Positions 35,719-44,236 of a DNA stretch of 64,000 nt are shown piece after piece (the stretch's first letter is position 1; every line of letters begins with the position of its first letter). A program made the translations under genes and the position numbers. Location of the stretch: positions 1 to 64,000 of the forward strand of contig CAKZRR010000026.1 in assembly GCA_937146805.1 (NCBI GenBank), read 5' to 3'. The notes beneath the pieces were generated by a model. It saw only the letters and a program-made list of their open reading frames with translations, was not told the origin of the DNA and made no database searches. Origin of the DNA: an uncultured Owenweeksia sp. (GTDB lineage: Bacteria > Bacteroidota > Bacteroidia > Flavobacteriales > Schleiferiaceae).

Positions 35719-37031
35719 TTTTGATCTTCTTCAAATTTCAGTAACATTACAGGAAAGAAAATGGCGAAGAGGTTTAATGCCCAGGTTCTTTCAAACATAG
35801 ATTCGGTGAGCATAGAGATAGCAAAAAATACCAGACAGCTTAATAGGCCATATTTTTTTTGACGCCAAGCCAATCGGCCATAGCCAACTAATAAAATTAA
35901 CAACAATATAAAACCTGCTAAGCCCGTAGCTATGCTCGTTTCTACATACTGGTTGTGGGCATTAAACTTTCGTTCCGCTCCCGCCCAAAAAGCTCTTTCT
36001 TTATAAGCATCTTGCAAAGCCTTTCGGTTATCACCCATACCTACGCCTAGCCAAATGTTTTCTTCAATCACATCAAAGGCGCAAAGCCATTCGGCCAATC
36101 TGTATGTGGCACTGTTAAAATCATTTCCGGATATATCGTAACTAAAATCAGGCGCTTGAAAATACCTCGATTTCATCTGCGGAGACGCAAACAAAACAAA
36201 CCCGAGTAACAACACTAATGGAGCTGCTGGCAGTACCAACCATTTATACGCCTTCAACTTAAACGTAGCTATTATAGCCCCTAATCCAAGTACTGCAAAC
36301 AGCGCCAAAATATTGATACGCCCTTGTAGCATAACCAACGTAAAAAACAAAAAGAACAGCACCAAGCCTGTAAGTAATCTCTTCTGAGTTTGTTTAAAAA
36401 GGAGCAAATAAAGCGCTATAATAATGGCAAAACCAATATAGGTAGATAGGTAACCAGGGTGCATTAAAGGTTCTGCCAAATCCTCATATAAAAAGTAATA
36501 ATGCCTGTAATCACTTCCAGGTAAGGTGAAAAACCAACTACCGCTACTCAATACTCTGTATGCTGCGTAGGCAAAAACAAATAGGCCTGCTACCACATTA
36601 CCCCATAAAAAAGCTTGAATAATTTTAGGCCGAAAACCTGTTTTAAAAAGTGATTTATTGGCCACTAAGACAAAGGGTATCACTAACAATCCCATTTTTA
36701 TATTAAACTGAATCAAACCCTCAGAAACATCTGATGCCCACAGTATACTTAACCCTTGAAAAACTAGATAAGCACCGGGTAAAATAAAAATAGGTGATCG
36801 CAAAGCTGATTTCCAACCTTGTTTTGAGACACTTATAAAAGAGTGTATTAAAAAGAGGGTTAACACGATATTGATGAGAGTACCTTTTCCAAAAGGGAGT
36901 ATAAAAAACAGCACTAGTAGAAGCAGTAAAAGCCGCTTTGAGCTATTTTGTTTACTAAATATTGGGGGTAGTTGCGGCACTGCTTTTCTTTCTGCTTTTT
37001 TTGATAACAAAGGGTACCTGCGAAAGGGCAA
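35715..37031 (-). CDS. O-antigen ligase/polymerase-like membrane protein (copy B)
   Basis: Polytopic membrane protein, 438 aa from the ATG at 37031, with about 11 helices and the Wzy/WaaL loop (IWLGVGMGDNRKALQDA through FNAHNQYVETSIATGLAGF). That ATG puts the first 77 nt inside the upstream wecA-like gene in a different frame. An in-frame GTG at about 36980 would shorten the overlap. It is the last gene of the minus-strand polysaccharide run. One of copies A and B may be the polymerase and the other the ligase. Confidence 0.83.
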   Translation of the reverse strand: MPFRRYPLLSKKAERKAVPQLPPIFSKQNSSKRLLLLLLVLFFILPFGKGTLINIVLTLFLIHSFISVSKQGWKSALRSPIFILPGAYLVFQGLSILWASDVSEGLIQFNIKMGLLVIPFVLVANKSLFKTGFRPKIIQAFLWGNVVAGLFVFAYAAYRVLSSGSWFFTLPGSDYRHYYFLYEDLAEPLMHPGYLSTYIGFAIIIALYLLLFKQTQKRLLTGLVLFFLFFTLVMLQGRINILALFAVLGLGAIIATFKLKAYKWLVLPAAPLVLLLGFVLFASPQMKSRYFQAPDFSYDISGNDFNSATYRLAEWLCAFDVIEENIWLGVGMGDNRKALQDAYKERAFWAGAERKFNAHNQYVETSIATGLAGFILLLILLVGYGRLAWRQKKYGLLSCLVFFAISMLTESMFERTWALNLFAIFFPVMLLKFEEDQN

Positions 37032-38046
37032 GTGCCAACAAAGATAGACTTAATAAAAGGTAACTAGCCCTTAGATAAGGGTTTAAGAAATAGGTGAAGG
37101 CTATTAAAAATACATTAGAAAAAAACAGTGCGGCTGTTGCAGATACATGGCTCAATCCAATATCTAACAAAGCATGATGGATATGATTTCTATCAGCTGA
37201 AAAGGGAGAGCGTTTTAGAATGAAAACGCGTAAAAAAACCACTCTTAAAGTATCGATAATAGGTATGATTAATACCGAAAGCGCAAAAACTACGGCATCA
37301 ATATGCAGCAATACAGTTTCACTGGTACGCTCATTGGCCTGCAAAAAATAAATACTTAACAAAGCGCCAAAAAAGCCCAAAATCATAGAGCCTGAATCGC
37401 CCATAAATATTTTAGCATTGATAAGATTATAGCGTAAAAAAGCCATTTGCGAACCCGCAATGCATAAAGCCAACACCAAAAATAACGGCTGATCTAAATA
37501 GTAAAACCAACCTGCATATACCAAACTAAACAGAATCCCAATACTAGAACTTAAGCCATTGATGCCATCAATAAAATTAAAGGAATTAATAATGCCCAAA
37601 AAGAAGATGAAGCTAATAGCCACGCTCACCCAAAAGGGTAAATCCCAAATTCCGAATAGGCCATAAAAACGCTCTAAACGAATATCGCCCTGAAGGATAA
37701 CGATACCCACCGCCAGTATTTGGCCTAGCAATTTTTTATAAGGAACCAGTGGGTACAAATCATCCTTTACGCCTGTAATAAACAGCACAAACAGCGCCAC
37801 TAACACCGAGTTTAACGTAGGGTTGATTAGATGCGCACTAAAAAAGATAAAGGGAATAATCAATCCACCAAAAATGGCAATACCGCCCAAAGGGGTAATT
37901 CTGCTGGCGTGTTTTTTTCGGTCATCAGGCTGGTCATATAATTTTTTAACTAGCGATAAACGAATAATAGCCGGCACCGAAAAATAGGTAATTACAAAAG
38001 CTGCCAAAAAAGCAAAAAGAGGATAGTAAGGCAGTAATGCTTTCAT
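36955..38046 (-). CDS. Undecaprenyl-phosphate GlcNAc-1-phosphate transferase (WecA/TagO type)
   Basis: Membrane enzyme that starts glycan synthesis by moving a HexNAc-1-phosphate onto undecaprenyl phosphate; 363 aa with about 11 helices. Family motifs are visible: DDRKKHASRITPLGGIAIF, the metal-binding GVKDDLYPLVPYKKLLGQ, NFIDGINGLSSSIGIL, ICIMGDS-like IFMGDSGSMILGF, and the cytoplasmic HHALLDIGLSH loop. It begins 11 nt after the GT2 gene. The natural role here is initiating the polysaccharide built by the neighbouring glycosyltransferases. Confidence 0.92.
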   Translation of the reverse strand: MKALLPYYPLFAFLAAFVITYFSVPAIIRLSLVKKLYDQPDDRKKHASRITPLGGIAIFGGLIIPFIFFSAHLINPTLNSVLVALFVLFITGVKDDLYPLVPYKKLLGQILAVGIVILQGDIRLERFYGLFGIWDLPFWVSVAISFIFFLGIINSFNFIDGINGLSSSIGILFSLVYAGWFYYLDQPLFLVLALCIAGSQMAFLRYNLINAKIFMGDSGSMILGFFGALLSIYFLQANERTSETVLLHIDAVVFALSVLIIPIIDTLRVVFLRVFILKRSPFSADRNHIHHALLDIGLSHVSATAALFFSNVFLIAFTYFLNPYLRASYLLLSLSLLALALSQVPFVIKKSRKKSSAATTPNI

Positions 38047-38056
38047 ACGTAATCTA

Positions 38057-38887
38057 TTAAGAGCTAATGCGAATTAATTTGTAAATCGGCTTAACTAAAA
38101 ACGAAGGTACTAATCTCACCACCGTTTTTACACTTACATGGAACAACCAAATGCCTCGATTAAAGAGTCCCAATTTGTACAAAGCATTTACCTCTTTAAC
38201 TTCATTTTTAAGATAGTTTAAACCCCTCCTTCTTTTACCAAAAAAAGCATCTCCGGCACGAGCATCCACTAAGTTTTCTTGAATATTGGCTGATTTATAA
38301 TCGTTCACTAAAAAGCGCGCCCACAATTCATAATCATCTCCTACCGCGCCAAAATTTTGGTATTTGCCCAACTTCCTTACCACAGCCGTTTTATACATCA
38401 CCGTCATATGATTAAACGGGCAGCGCCATTGGGCGTAACTCCTTAATTCCTTATGTGTTTCCGGCACTCTTCGGGTGCCTGTTACCTGCTCAGGAGTTTC
38501 TGAAAACTCATCAATCCAACTACCTAAAATACTAAGCTCCGGGTGTGCTTTAATATATTCTACCTGCTTCTCAAAACGGTACGGTTTACAAATATCATCC
38601 GCATCCATTCTGGCAATCCACTCCCCTTTGGCCGCGTCAATTCCAGCATTTAGGGCAACCGATAAGCCTTGATTCTTTTCTAAAACTATGGGTTTAATAT
38701 GTTCATTCTTAACGCACCATTTTTGAAGCACCTTACCAAGTTCCTCACCAATGGGTCCATCCTGTACTATTAAAATTTCTAAAGGCGAAACGGTTTGTTC
38801 ACACACGCTTTGAAGCGCCACATCAAAATGAGCGGCTACATCTCCTTTATAAACGGGCATTACCACCGATATGGAAACATCTGCCAT
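38057..38887 (-). CDS. Glycosyltransferase family 2
   Basis: GT-A fold sugar transferase, 276 aa from the ATG at 38887 (MADVSISVVMPVYKG); a GTG one codon upstream is also in frame. The nucleotide-binding strand ISVVMPVYKGD, the acceptor-side ILIVQDGP and the metal-binding GEWIARMDADDICKPYRFEKQ (DADD at about residues 96-99) define the family. It probably adds one sugar to the lipid-linked repeat unit. The start abuts the stop of the GT4 gene (overlap of 1 nt), showing translational coupling. Confidence 0.92.
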   Translation of the reverse strand: MADVSISVVMPVYKGDVAAHFDVALQSVCEQTVSPLEILIVQDGPIGEELGKVLQKWCVKNEHIKPIVLEKNQGLSVALNAGIDAAKGEWIARMDADDICKPYRFEKQVEYIKAHPELSILGSWIDEFSETPEQVTGTRRVPETHKELRSYAQWRCPFNHMTVMYKTAVVRKLGKYQNFGAVGDDYELWARFLVNDYKSANIQENLVDARAGDAFFGKRRRGLNYLKNEVKEVNALYKLGLFNRGIWLFHVSVKTVVRLVPSFLVKPIYKLIRISS

Positions 38888-39909
38888 CACCCCAAGTAAT
38901 TGTAAAGTTCTAAATATTGCTTGGCCACGATGGTGGGATGATACTCGCTTTCAAATCTACTTTTTGCGTTCCGTACCAATTCGTCTTTATCGGTCAACGC
39001 CTTAAAAACAGCCTGTTGCAAGCTTTTGGTGTTTTCCAATTCAAACAGGCAAATTTCTTTAGGGCTAAAAATCTCATTAAAAACAGGTAAGCCCGAACAA
39101 ACCACCGGCACCCCAATTTGCACCGCTTCCATCAACGAAAGAGGAAAACCCTCTGAGTAGGACGGCAGGATAAAAACATCAAAGGCCGCGGCATACTCCC
39201 AACCTCTCTCCTTAGCTCCCATAAAAAAGCACCTATCCTCTACCCCAAAATAAGCTGCTTTCTTTATCAGCTCCTGAGTGTTTCCTCCACCAATATGCAC
39301 ATAAACCCAATCTTTATTTTGCTCCAAAAAAGGAAAAATCTGCTTTGTTCCTTTACGCTTCGTAAGATGCGATACCGATCCCAGTATTTTTCGCCCTGCT
39401 GCTATTTTTCCAACCTCAGCTACACGCTCTTGATTGGGTTTTAAGTCGATAATTCGAGTATTGGGAATATGAACCAGATTTTGGTTTCGCCAAAACTTAA
39501 AATAATACAATTTCATGTGATGACTTAAGGCCACATTGGCATCGTGCTTAGCACAAAACCAACTCCAAACGGGTGTAAAAAATGCCGCTACCATTTTACC
39601 GTAACTAAAGGTAAGTTCCTGTCTTACATAATTATGTAATGTACTCACCGTAATAGGCATACTCCTGTAATGCCTACGTATATATTGGTCGGGCCGTAAA
39701 CCATGCGAATGCACCACATCATAACCATCCCAATTTACTGGCTGGCTTAAAGTGATTTTACTGGCCTCTTCTTGCACCGCTCCTGGCAATTCGTCAAAAT
39801 AAAAGAAATGTACCTGATGCCCTAATTGCCTAAAGGTTTTAGCTAAATCAAGCGCCACATTAACAGGACCTGTAGGCTTTAAGGAAGGTACTATTTGTGC
39901 AATTTTCAT
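38887..39909 (-). CDS. Glycosyltransferase family 4
   Basis: GT-B fold retaining glycosyltransferase, 340 aa. The N-terminal KIAQIVPSLKPTGPVNVALDLAK is the acceptor domain start. In the C-terminal domain the donor-binding E-x7-E region is visible in LPSYSEGFPLSLMEAVQIGVP, with GSVSHLTKRKGTKQIF before it. Substrate sugar is unknown. Part of the tightly spaced polysaccharide run; 6 nt after the pyruvyltransferase gene. Confidence 0.92.
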   Translation of the reverse strand: MKIAQIVPSLKPTGPVNVALDLAKTFRQLGHQVHFFYFDELPGAVQEEASKITLSQPVNWDGYDVVHSHGLRPDQYIRRHYRSMPITVSTLHNYVRQELTFSYGKMVAAFFTPVWSWFCAKHDANVALSHHMKLYYFKFWRNQNLVHIPNTRIIDLKPNQERVAEVGKIAAGRKILGSVSHLTKRKGTKQIFPFLEQNKDWVYVHIGGGNTQELIKKAAYFGVEDRCFFMGAKERGWEYAAAFDVFILPSYSEGFPLSLMEAVQIGVPVVCSGLPVFNEIFSPKEICLFELENTKSLQQAVFKALTDKDELVRNAKSRFESEYHPTIVAKQYLELYNYLG

Positions 39910-39915
39910 TGCCTA

Positions 39916-40869
39916 TTAAGCTTTAAATTGATTTTTCCATTGCGCAATTTTATCCTCCGGAATTTGAACATTCATAGGTGTGGTAGATGATATATAACTT
40001 TTCAAAAATTCAGGTGCATCCTGTCGTTTAACCACATTTAAATTAAACGACTTTCCCATTTCAATAGCTCTGTTATCTACCGCCAAAATGCAGGTTCTCC
40101 TTTTATGATTTAGTGCTCTAATACCCGCATGCAACCTAGTTCCTATATACTCTACATCATTTCTACTCAGCACCTCATCAAAAGCCTCAACACTGGGAGC
40201 AATGGTTTTTACCAGATTTAAAACACCTAGTTTTTCGGCCAGTTCTACATCCTTAAAACCCTGTATCCATAGATACACATTATCGTAATTCTCCTTTAAG
40301 GTTTTAATAATCTCTCGATCAATTTTAGCATAGCCATCGTAATCGGTAAGGGTGGTAATTACATTTCTAGCTCTGGTAGCCGCAATATCTTTGCAAAAAT
40401 CGGGTGTTAATTTCCAAGTGGTAGGACAGCCTGTATTTAAAACGTTTTTAAAACCTGCTTTGCGCATTACTTCTTCGGTATAACTATCACGCACCGATTG
40501 TATTCTACCTGAACCTAAAACACTTTTTAAAAGCAATTTTGTGTACACATCTAACTTGCCATAATAGCTACTAGTGCCTACTCCCATTAGTGTGGCGTTC
40601 TTTAAAAAAACAGCATCTCGCCAATTTATTTTCCACTGGTTGTAGAAATACATTTTATCGTGCAACAAATTGGTACCACATACTATTTGCTCATCCGTTT
40701 TACGGATATACTTGTACGATGCCCTGCGGGCATAATCGTGGGTGGGGGCATGAAAAAAATAATCCTTCGGAAAAACGTCTCGGAGTTGCTGCTCGGCATA
40801 GTCCATAATAATGGCATCGCCCATATTAGCTGAACTCACAAACGTATTAAACACCGTAATTTTTTTCAT
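39916..40869 (-). CDS. Polysaccharide pyruvyl transferase family protein
   Basis: Protein of 317 aa of the family that adds pyruvate ketals to glycans (CsaB, ExoV, WcaK). The start KKITVFNTFVSSANMGDAIIMDYAEQQL carries the usual small-residue loop near the N-terminus. GVGTSSYYGKL and VQSVRDSYTEEVMRKAGF-like text follow, and ISTRLHAGI-type YIGTRLHAGIRALNHKRRTCI marks the end of the Rossmann-like core. It may decorate the repeat unit. The start overlaps the flippase stop by 4 nt (ATGA). Confidence 0.87.
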   Translation of the reverse strand: MKKITVFNTFVSSANMGDAIIMDYAEQQLRDVFPKDYFFHAPTHDYARRASYKYIRKTDEQIVCGTNLLHDKMYFYNQWKINWRDAVFLKNATLMGVGTSSYYGKLDVYTKLLLKSVLGSGRIQSVRDSYTEEVMRKAGFKNVLNTGCPTTWKLTPDFCKDIAATRARNVITTLTDYDGYAKIDREIIKTLKENYDNVYLWIQGFKDVELAEKLGVLNLVKTIAPSVEAFDEVLSRNDVEYIGTRLHAGIRALNHKRRTCILAVDNRAIEMGKSFNLNVVKRQDAPEFLKSYISSTTPMNVQIPEDKIAQWKNQFKA

Positions 40870-42125
40870 GTAAAGAGGCCTTTTTTAAAGCTATATACAA
40901 AGCGAAGCAGCGTATTTACACCATCGCTAAGCAGCAACAAAAGTAGGCAATTGACGATGGAAACCGCATCAAAAGCCAACAGTAAAACTAGGCCAATTAT
41001 GTACAACGCATTGGCAGCCATAACCAAACGGCTAAATAGTTTTACAAAACCAAAAGCCACCAAATAAGGTTGCCCTAAGCCGTAGCTTAGGCAGGTTATA
41101 AACAATAGTGCGGCCACAAAATAGAGCAAGTAAGCCATCGGTTCCATCTCAGGGCCGCCAACTAAGGTTGCAATTTCTTTTGCAAACACCGATAATAAGA
41201 TGGCCGCTAAAATGGCCCACGCGCTGCCTAGTAGCAACTGCCTTTTAGCCAACAATTTATTTTGCGTTTGTGCAATACGCGGAAATACCGTTTGGGCCAA
41301 AATATCTGCCGGAATTTTAAAGGCATGCAAAATTTTAAGCGCAAAATCGTAATAGGTTACAGCGCTCATTCCTAAAAATGCCCCAATAACCAATACATTG
41401 GCCCGCTCTGTAACTACGCTGCTTACGCGCGAATAAAATACTGGAAGACTATTGGCTAGCAACTCCTTTAGATAAGACCACGATTGCCAATTTAGCTTCA
41501 CCTTTTGCACTCGTAACAACACGTACAACGAAATAATGCCCGCCAGCAAAGCTCCCAAACCATAAAAAGCGGGCACTCGTAAATAATCGCTTTCTTGATT
41601 TACAAAGAGGAAAATAAGTAACACAAAAGTTACACGAGATGCAAGTTGAATAAAAGTGATGTACTTCATTTTTTCGATGCCCTGAAAAAACCAAATGGGA
41701 AATAACCATTCGTTAAAACATACCCCGAATGATAGTAGGTACAACGCTCTATCTTCCGCGAAAGCGGGAACAGTATAGCACAAAACCAATAGCAAGACAA
41801 AAGCCAGCAACAGCAATAAACCCTTGATGCTCAGCACTCCGGAAACCAACTGATGAAGCTTGTTTGGCTTGTTGCGTAACACGGCAACATCACGCGTAGC
41901 GGTAATATTAAAACCAAAATTTACCACCACGGCAGCATAGGCAGCAATGGCTTGGGCAAACAAAACCGAACCAAATACTTCGGTTCCTAAAACGCGAATA
42001 AGGTAAGGGTAGGTAACCAGCGGCAAGATAAGATTGAGCCCCTGCAAAGCACTTAGGTAGCCAAAATTGGCCAACAAGTTTTTATTTTTTAGGGCTTGCT
42101 TGCTCAGCTTTTGAAGTTTACTCAT
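40866..42125 (-). CDS. Oligosaccharide flippase (Wzx/RfbX type)
   Basis: Polytopic membrane protein of 419 aa with about 12 helices, beginning LLANFGYLSALQGLNLILPLVTYPYLIRVLG, the hallmark of polysaccharide-biosynthesis flippases in the MOP superfamily. It moves the undecaprenyl-linked repeat unit to the outer face of the inner membrane. It is 12 nt downstream of dnaG on the same strand, so the polysaccharide genes are probably read from the dnaG promoter. With the two Wzy/WaaL-like proteins it completes a Wzx/Wzy-type pathway. Confidence 0.93.
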   Translation of the reverse strand: MSKLQKLSKQALKNKNLLANFGYLSALQGLNLILPLVTYPYLIRVLGTEVFGSVLFAQAIAAYAAVVVNFGFNITATRDVAVLRNKPNKLHQLVSGVLSIKGLLLLLAFVLLLVLCYTVPAFAEDRALYLLSFGVCFNEWLFPIWFFQGIEKMKYITFIQLASRVTFVLLIFLFVNQESDYLRVPAFYGLGALLAGIISLYVLLRVQKVKLNWQSWSYLKELLANSLPVFYSRVSSVVTERANVLVIGAFLGMSAVTYYDFALKILHAFKIPADILAQTVFPRIAQTQNKLLAKRQLLLGSAWAILAAILLSVFAKEIATLVGGPEMEPMAYLLYFVAALLFITCLSYGLGQPYLVAFGFVKLFSRLVMAANALYIIGLVLLLAFDAVSIVNCLLLLLLSDGVNTLLRFVYSFKKGLFT

Positions 42126-42137
42126 CTGCCAAACAAC

Positions 42138-44105
42138 CTATACAATGCGGTTTAATTCGCTGTTAATTTTTACGCGCAGTTGGTTGAGTTTTGTCAAAGA
42201 TTGAATATTAGATATTAAGTCCTTCTCTACGTTATCAGAAGCTTTCAACTTGTTTTGAATATCTAAAATCATTTTGCCAATGCGCTTTTCGCGGAGGCGC
42301 AATACGGCTTCTTTGGTATAGCGTGGCACAAATTCCTCCATGGGTGGCACGTTAATATTTTGGCTTTTCCAATTGTGCATTTCGTATTTCTCAGTTACCA
42401 AATCTACCACTACATTTATCAGCCCGCTATCCTCCATTCGGGTAAAATAATCGGCTGTAAGCAGTTCGTTCTTTGCATGAAATACCTCCGAAAAATTTTT
42501 AAAAATGGCCTGAAAAACTTCATTCTCAAACTCGATTTCATCGTGCTCCAGCTCTAGAATAATGTATTCGGTTACCGCTTCCTCTTCTATTTCTTCTTCA
42601 CTTTCTTCTCCGCTTGGTTCCGAAAACTTGGCTTTTAAACCCCCATAATTTAGCATTAGCCATATAAGCGCTTTTTCCTGCTCAAAAAACAAACCGCCCT
42701 TGCTAAGGTCTCTCAGTTGCGCCTGTTTTGGGCTTTCCACCACCTCCATTTCAGGCGCTACTTGGTTGGCTCTTTTTTGCTCGCGGTGTTTTTGGGTTGC
42801 AATATTTTTTTGAATTTGCGCCAACTCGCTAAACAGCACACGCTCTTCCATTTGCAGCACCGTAGCACACTCCTGCACATAAGCGTTTCGCTGTAAAGCA
42901 TCCGGTATTAGCGCAATGCTTTCTACCATTTGTCTGGCCGCCTTCGATTTTTCTAACGGGTTATCTTTCGCTTCGCTTAGCAGTAACTTAGCCTTAAAGC
43001 GCAAAAAATCTTGCTTCTCATCAGCAATGTATTCCTTGAGCTCCGCGTCCGAAACTTTTTTGGCGTACGAATCCGGGTCATCGCCATCTGGAAACAGCAA
43101 CACCTGCACATTTAAGCCTTCCTCCAGCACCATATCAATCCCCCGCAGCGAAGCCTTTATTCCTGCCGCATCGCCATCAAACAAAATGGTAATATTAGGT
43201 GTGTAGCGCTTTATCAGCGAAATTTGGTCTTTTGTTAAAGCCGTTCCCGAAGAGGCCACCACATTTTTAATTCCGCTTTGATGCAAGCTAATTACATCGG
43301 TGTAGCCTTCTACCAGCAAGCAATTGTCTTGTTTCCCTATTTCGGCTTTCGCCTGATATAAGCCGTACAGCGTTTTACTTTTATGGTAAATTTCACTTTC
43401 GGGGCTGTTAAGGTATTTAGCAATTTTGGCCTCCGCCTGAAGCGTTCTCCCTCCAAAACCCAATACCCTACCGGTATGGCTTTGTATCGGAAACATTACG
43501 CGCCCTCTAAACCTATCGGTAGTACGCTGGTTATCGCCTTGCTTGGTAAGCCCTGTACCCACCAAGTACTGCAATTGATACGATTGACTTAAAGCCTCTT
43601 TGGTAAAAGCCTCGTACTGATTAGGGCTATAACCTAAATTAAAATATTTTATAGTTTCATCGGTAAAGCCACGTTCTTTAAAATACGAAAGGCCAATTTT
43701 TCGACCTTCTTCTGCTTCCCAAAGTTGTTTTTGAAAATATTGATTCGCAAACTCATTTACCAAAAACAAACTTTCACGTACCGAACGCTTTTCTTTTTCT
43801 TCGTCTGTTTGTTGAGTTTCCTCAACCTCAATATTGTATTTTTTGGCCAAGTACAGCAGCGCCTCGGGGTAGGTGTACTGCTCGTGGTCCATTAAAAAAC
43901 TAACCACGTTGCCGCCCTTGCCGCTACTAAAATCTTTAAAAATTTGCTTGCTAGGCGATACCATAAACGAGGGCGTCTTCTCGTTTACAAAAGGGCTTAA
44001 ACCCTTAAAGCTACTCCCCGATTTTTTGAGCGTAACAAAGTCACCAATCACCTCTTCAATACGGCTGGTCTCAAAAATTTTATCAATGGTTTCGCGTGTA
44101 ATCAT
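42138..44105 (-). CDS. dnaG: DNA primase with degenerate zinc finger
   Basis: Makes RNA primers for replication. The ATG at 44105 (MITRETIDKIFETSRIEEV) gives 655 aa; an upstream ATG at 44120 adds 5 residues. The N-terminal CHC2-type domain is present in shape (FKGLSPFVNEKTPSFMVSP, then FKDFSSGKGGNVVSFLM), but every metal ligand is replaced: the expected C-PFH reads S-PFV, and CFGCG reads DFSSG. The TOPRIM core is intact (LLVEGYTDVISLHQ, ILFDGDAAGIKAS). The C-terminal helicase-binding domain contains an acidic insert (EEESEEEI-like region near residue 510). First gene of the polysaccharide run. Confidence 0.95.
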   Translation of the reverse strand: MITRETIDKIFETSRIEEVIGDFVTLKKSGSSFKGLSPFVNEKTPSFMVSPSKQIFKDFSSGKGGNVVSFLMDHEQYTYPEALLYLAKKYNIEVEETQQTDEEKEKRSVRESLFLVNEFANQYFQKQLWEAEEGRKIGLSYFKERGFTDETIKYFNLGYSPNQYEAFTKEALSQSYQLQYLVGTGLTKQGDNQRTTDRFRGRVMFPIQSHTGRVLGFGGRTLQAEAKIAKYLNSPESEIYHKSKTLYGLYQAKAEIGKQDNCLLVEGYTDVISLHQSGIKNVVASSGTALTKDQISLIKRYTPNITILFDGDAAGIKASLRGIDMVLEEGLNVQVLLFPDGDDPDSYAKKVSDAELKEYIADEKQDFLRFKAKLLLSEAKDNPLEKSKAARQMVESIALIPDALQRNAYVQECATVLQMEERVLFSELAQIQKNIATQKHREQKRANQVAPEMEVVESPKQAQLRDLSKGGLFFEQEKALIWLMLNYGGLKAKFSEPSGEESEEEIEEEAVTEYIILELEHDEIEFENEVFQAIFKNFSEVFHAKNELLTADYFTRMEDSGLINVVVDLVTEKYEMHNWKSQNINVPPMEEFVPRYTKEAVLRLREKRIGKMILDIQNKLKASDNVEKDLISNIQSLTKLNQLRVKINSELNRIV

Positions 44106-44177
44106 AGGGGTAAAACACAAGTGTTTTATAAAATGTAAAATTAACCTTTTATGTTTTGCTTAAGAAAAGCTCTCTCC

Positions 44178-44203
44178 CAAAAAAGAAAAGCCCTAAACGG
44201 GCC
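44178..44203 (-). terminator. Intrinsic terminator of glmS operon
   Basis: On the minus strand GCCC-GTTTA-GGGC (plus positions 44190-44202) is followed by TTTTC and a T6 run. The stem is short but GC-only, and the T-tract is good. It separates glmS from dnaG, so dnaG needs its own promoter. Confidence 0.6.
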
Positions 44204-44236
44204 TTTCAATAATACTCCAGTAAACAATACAGTTTT

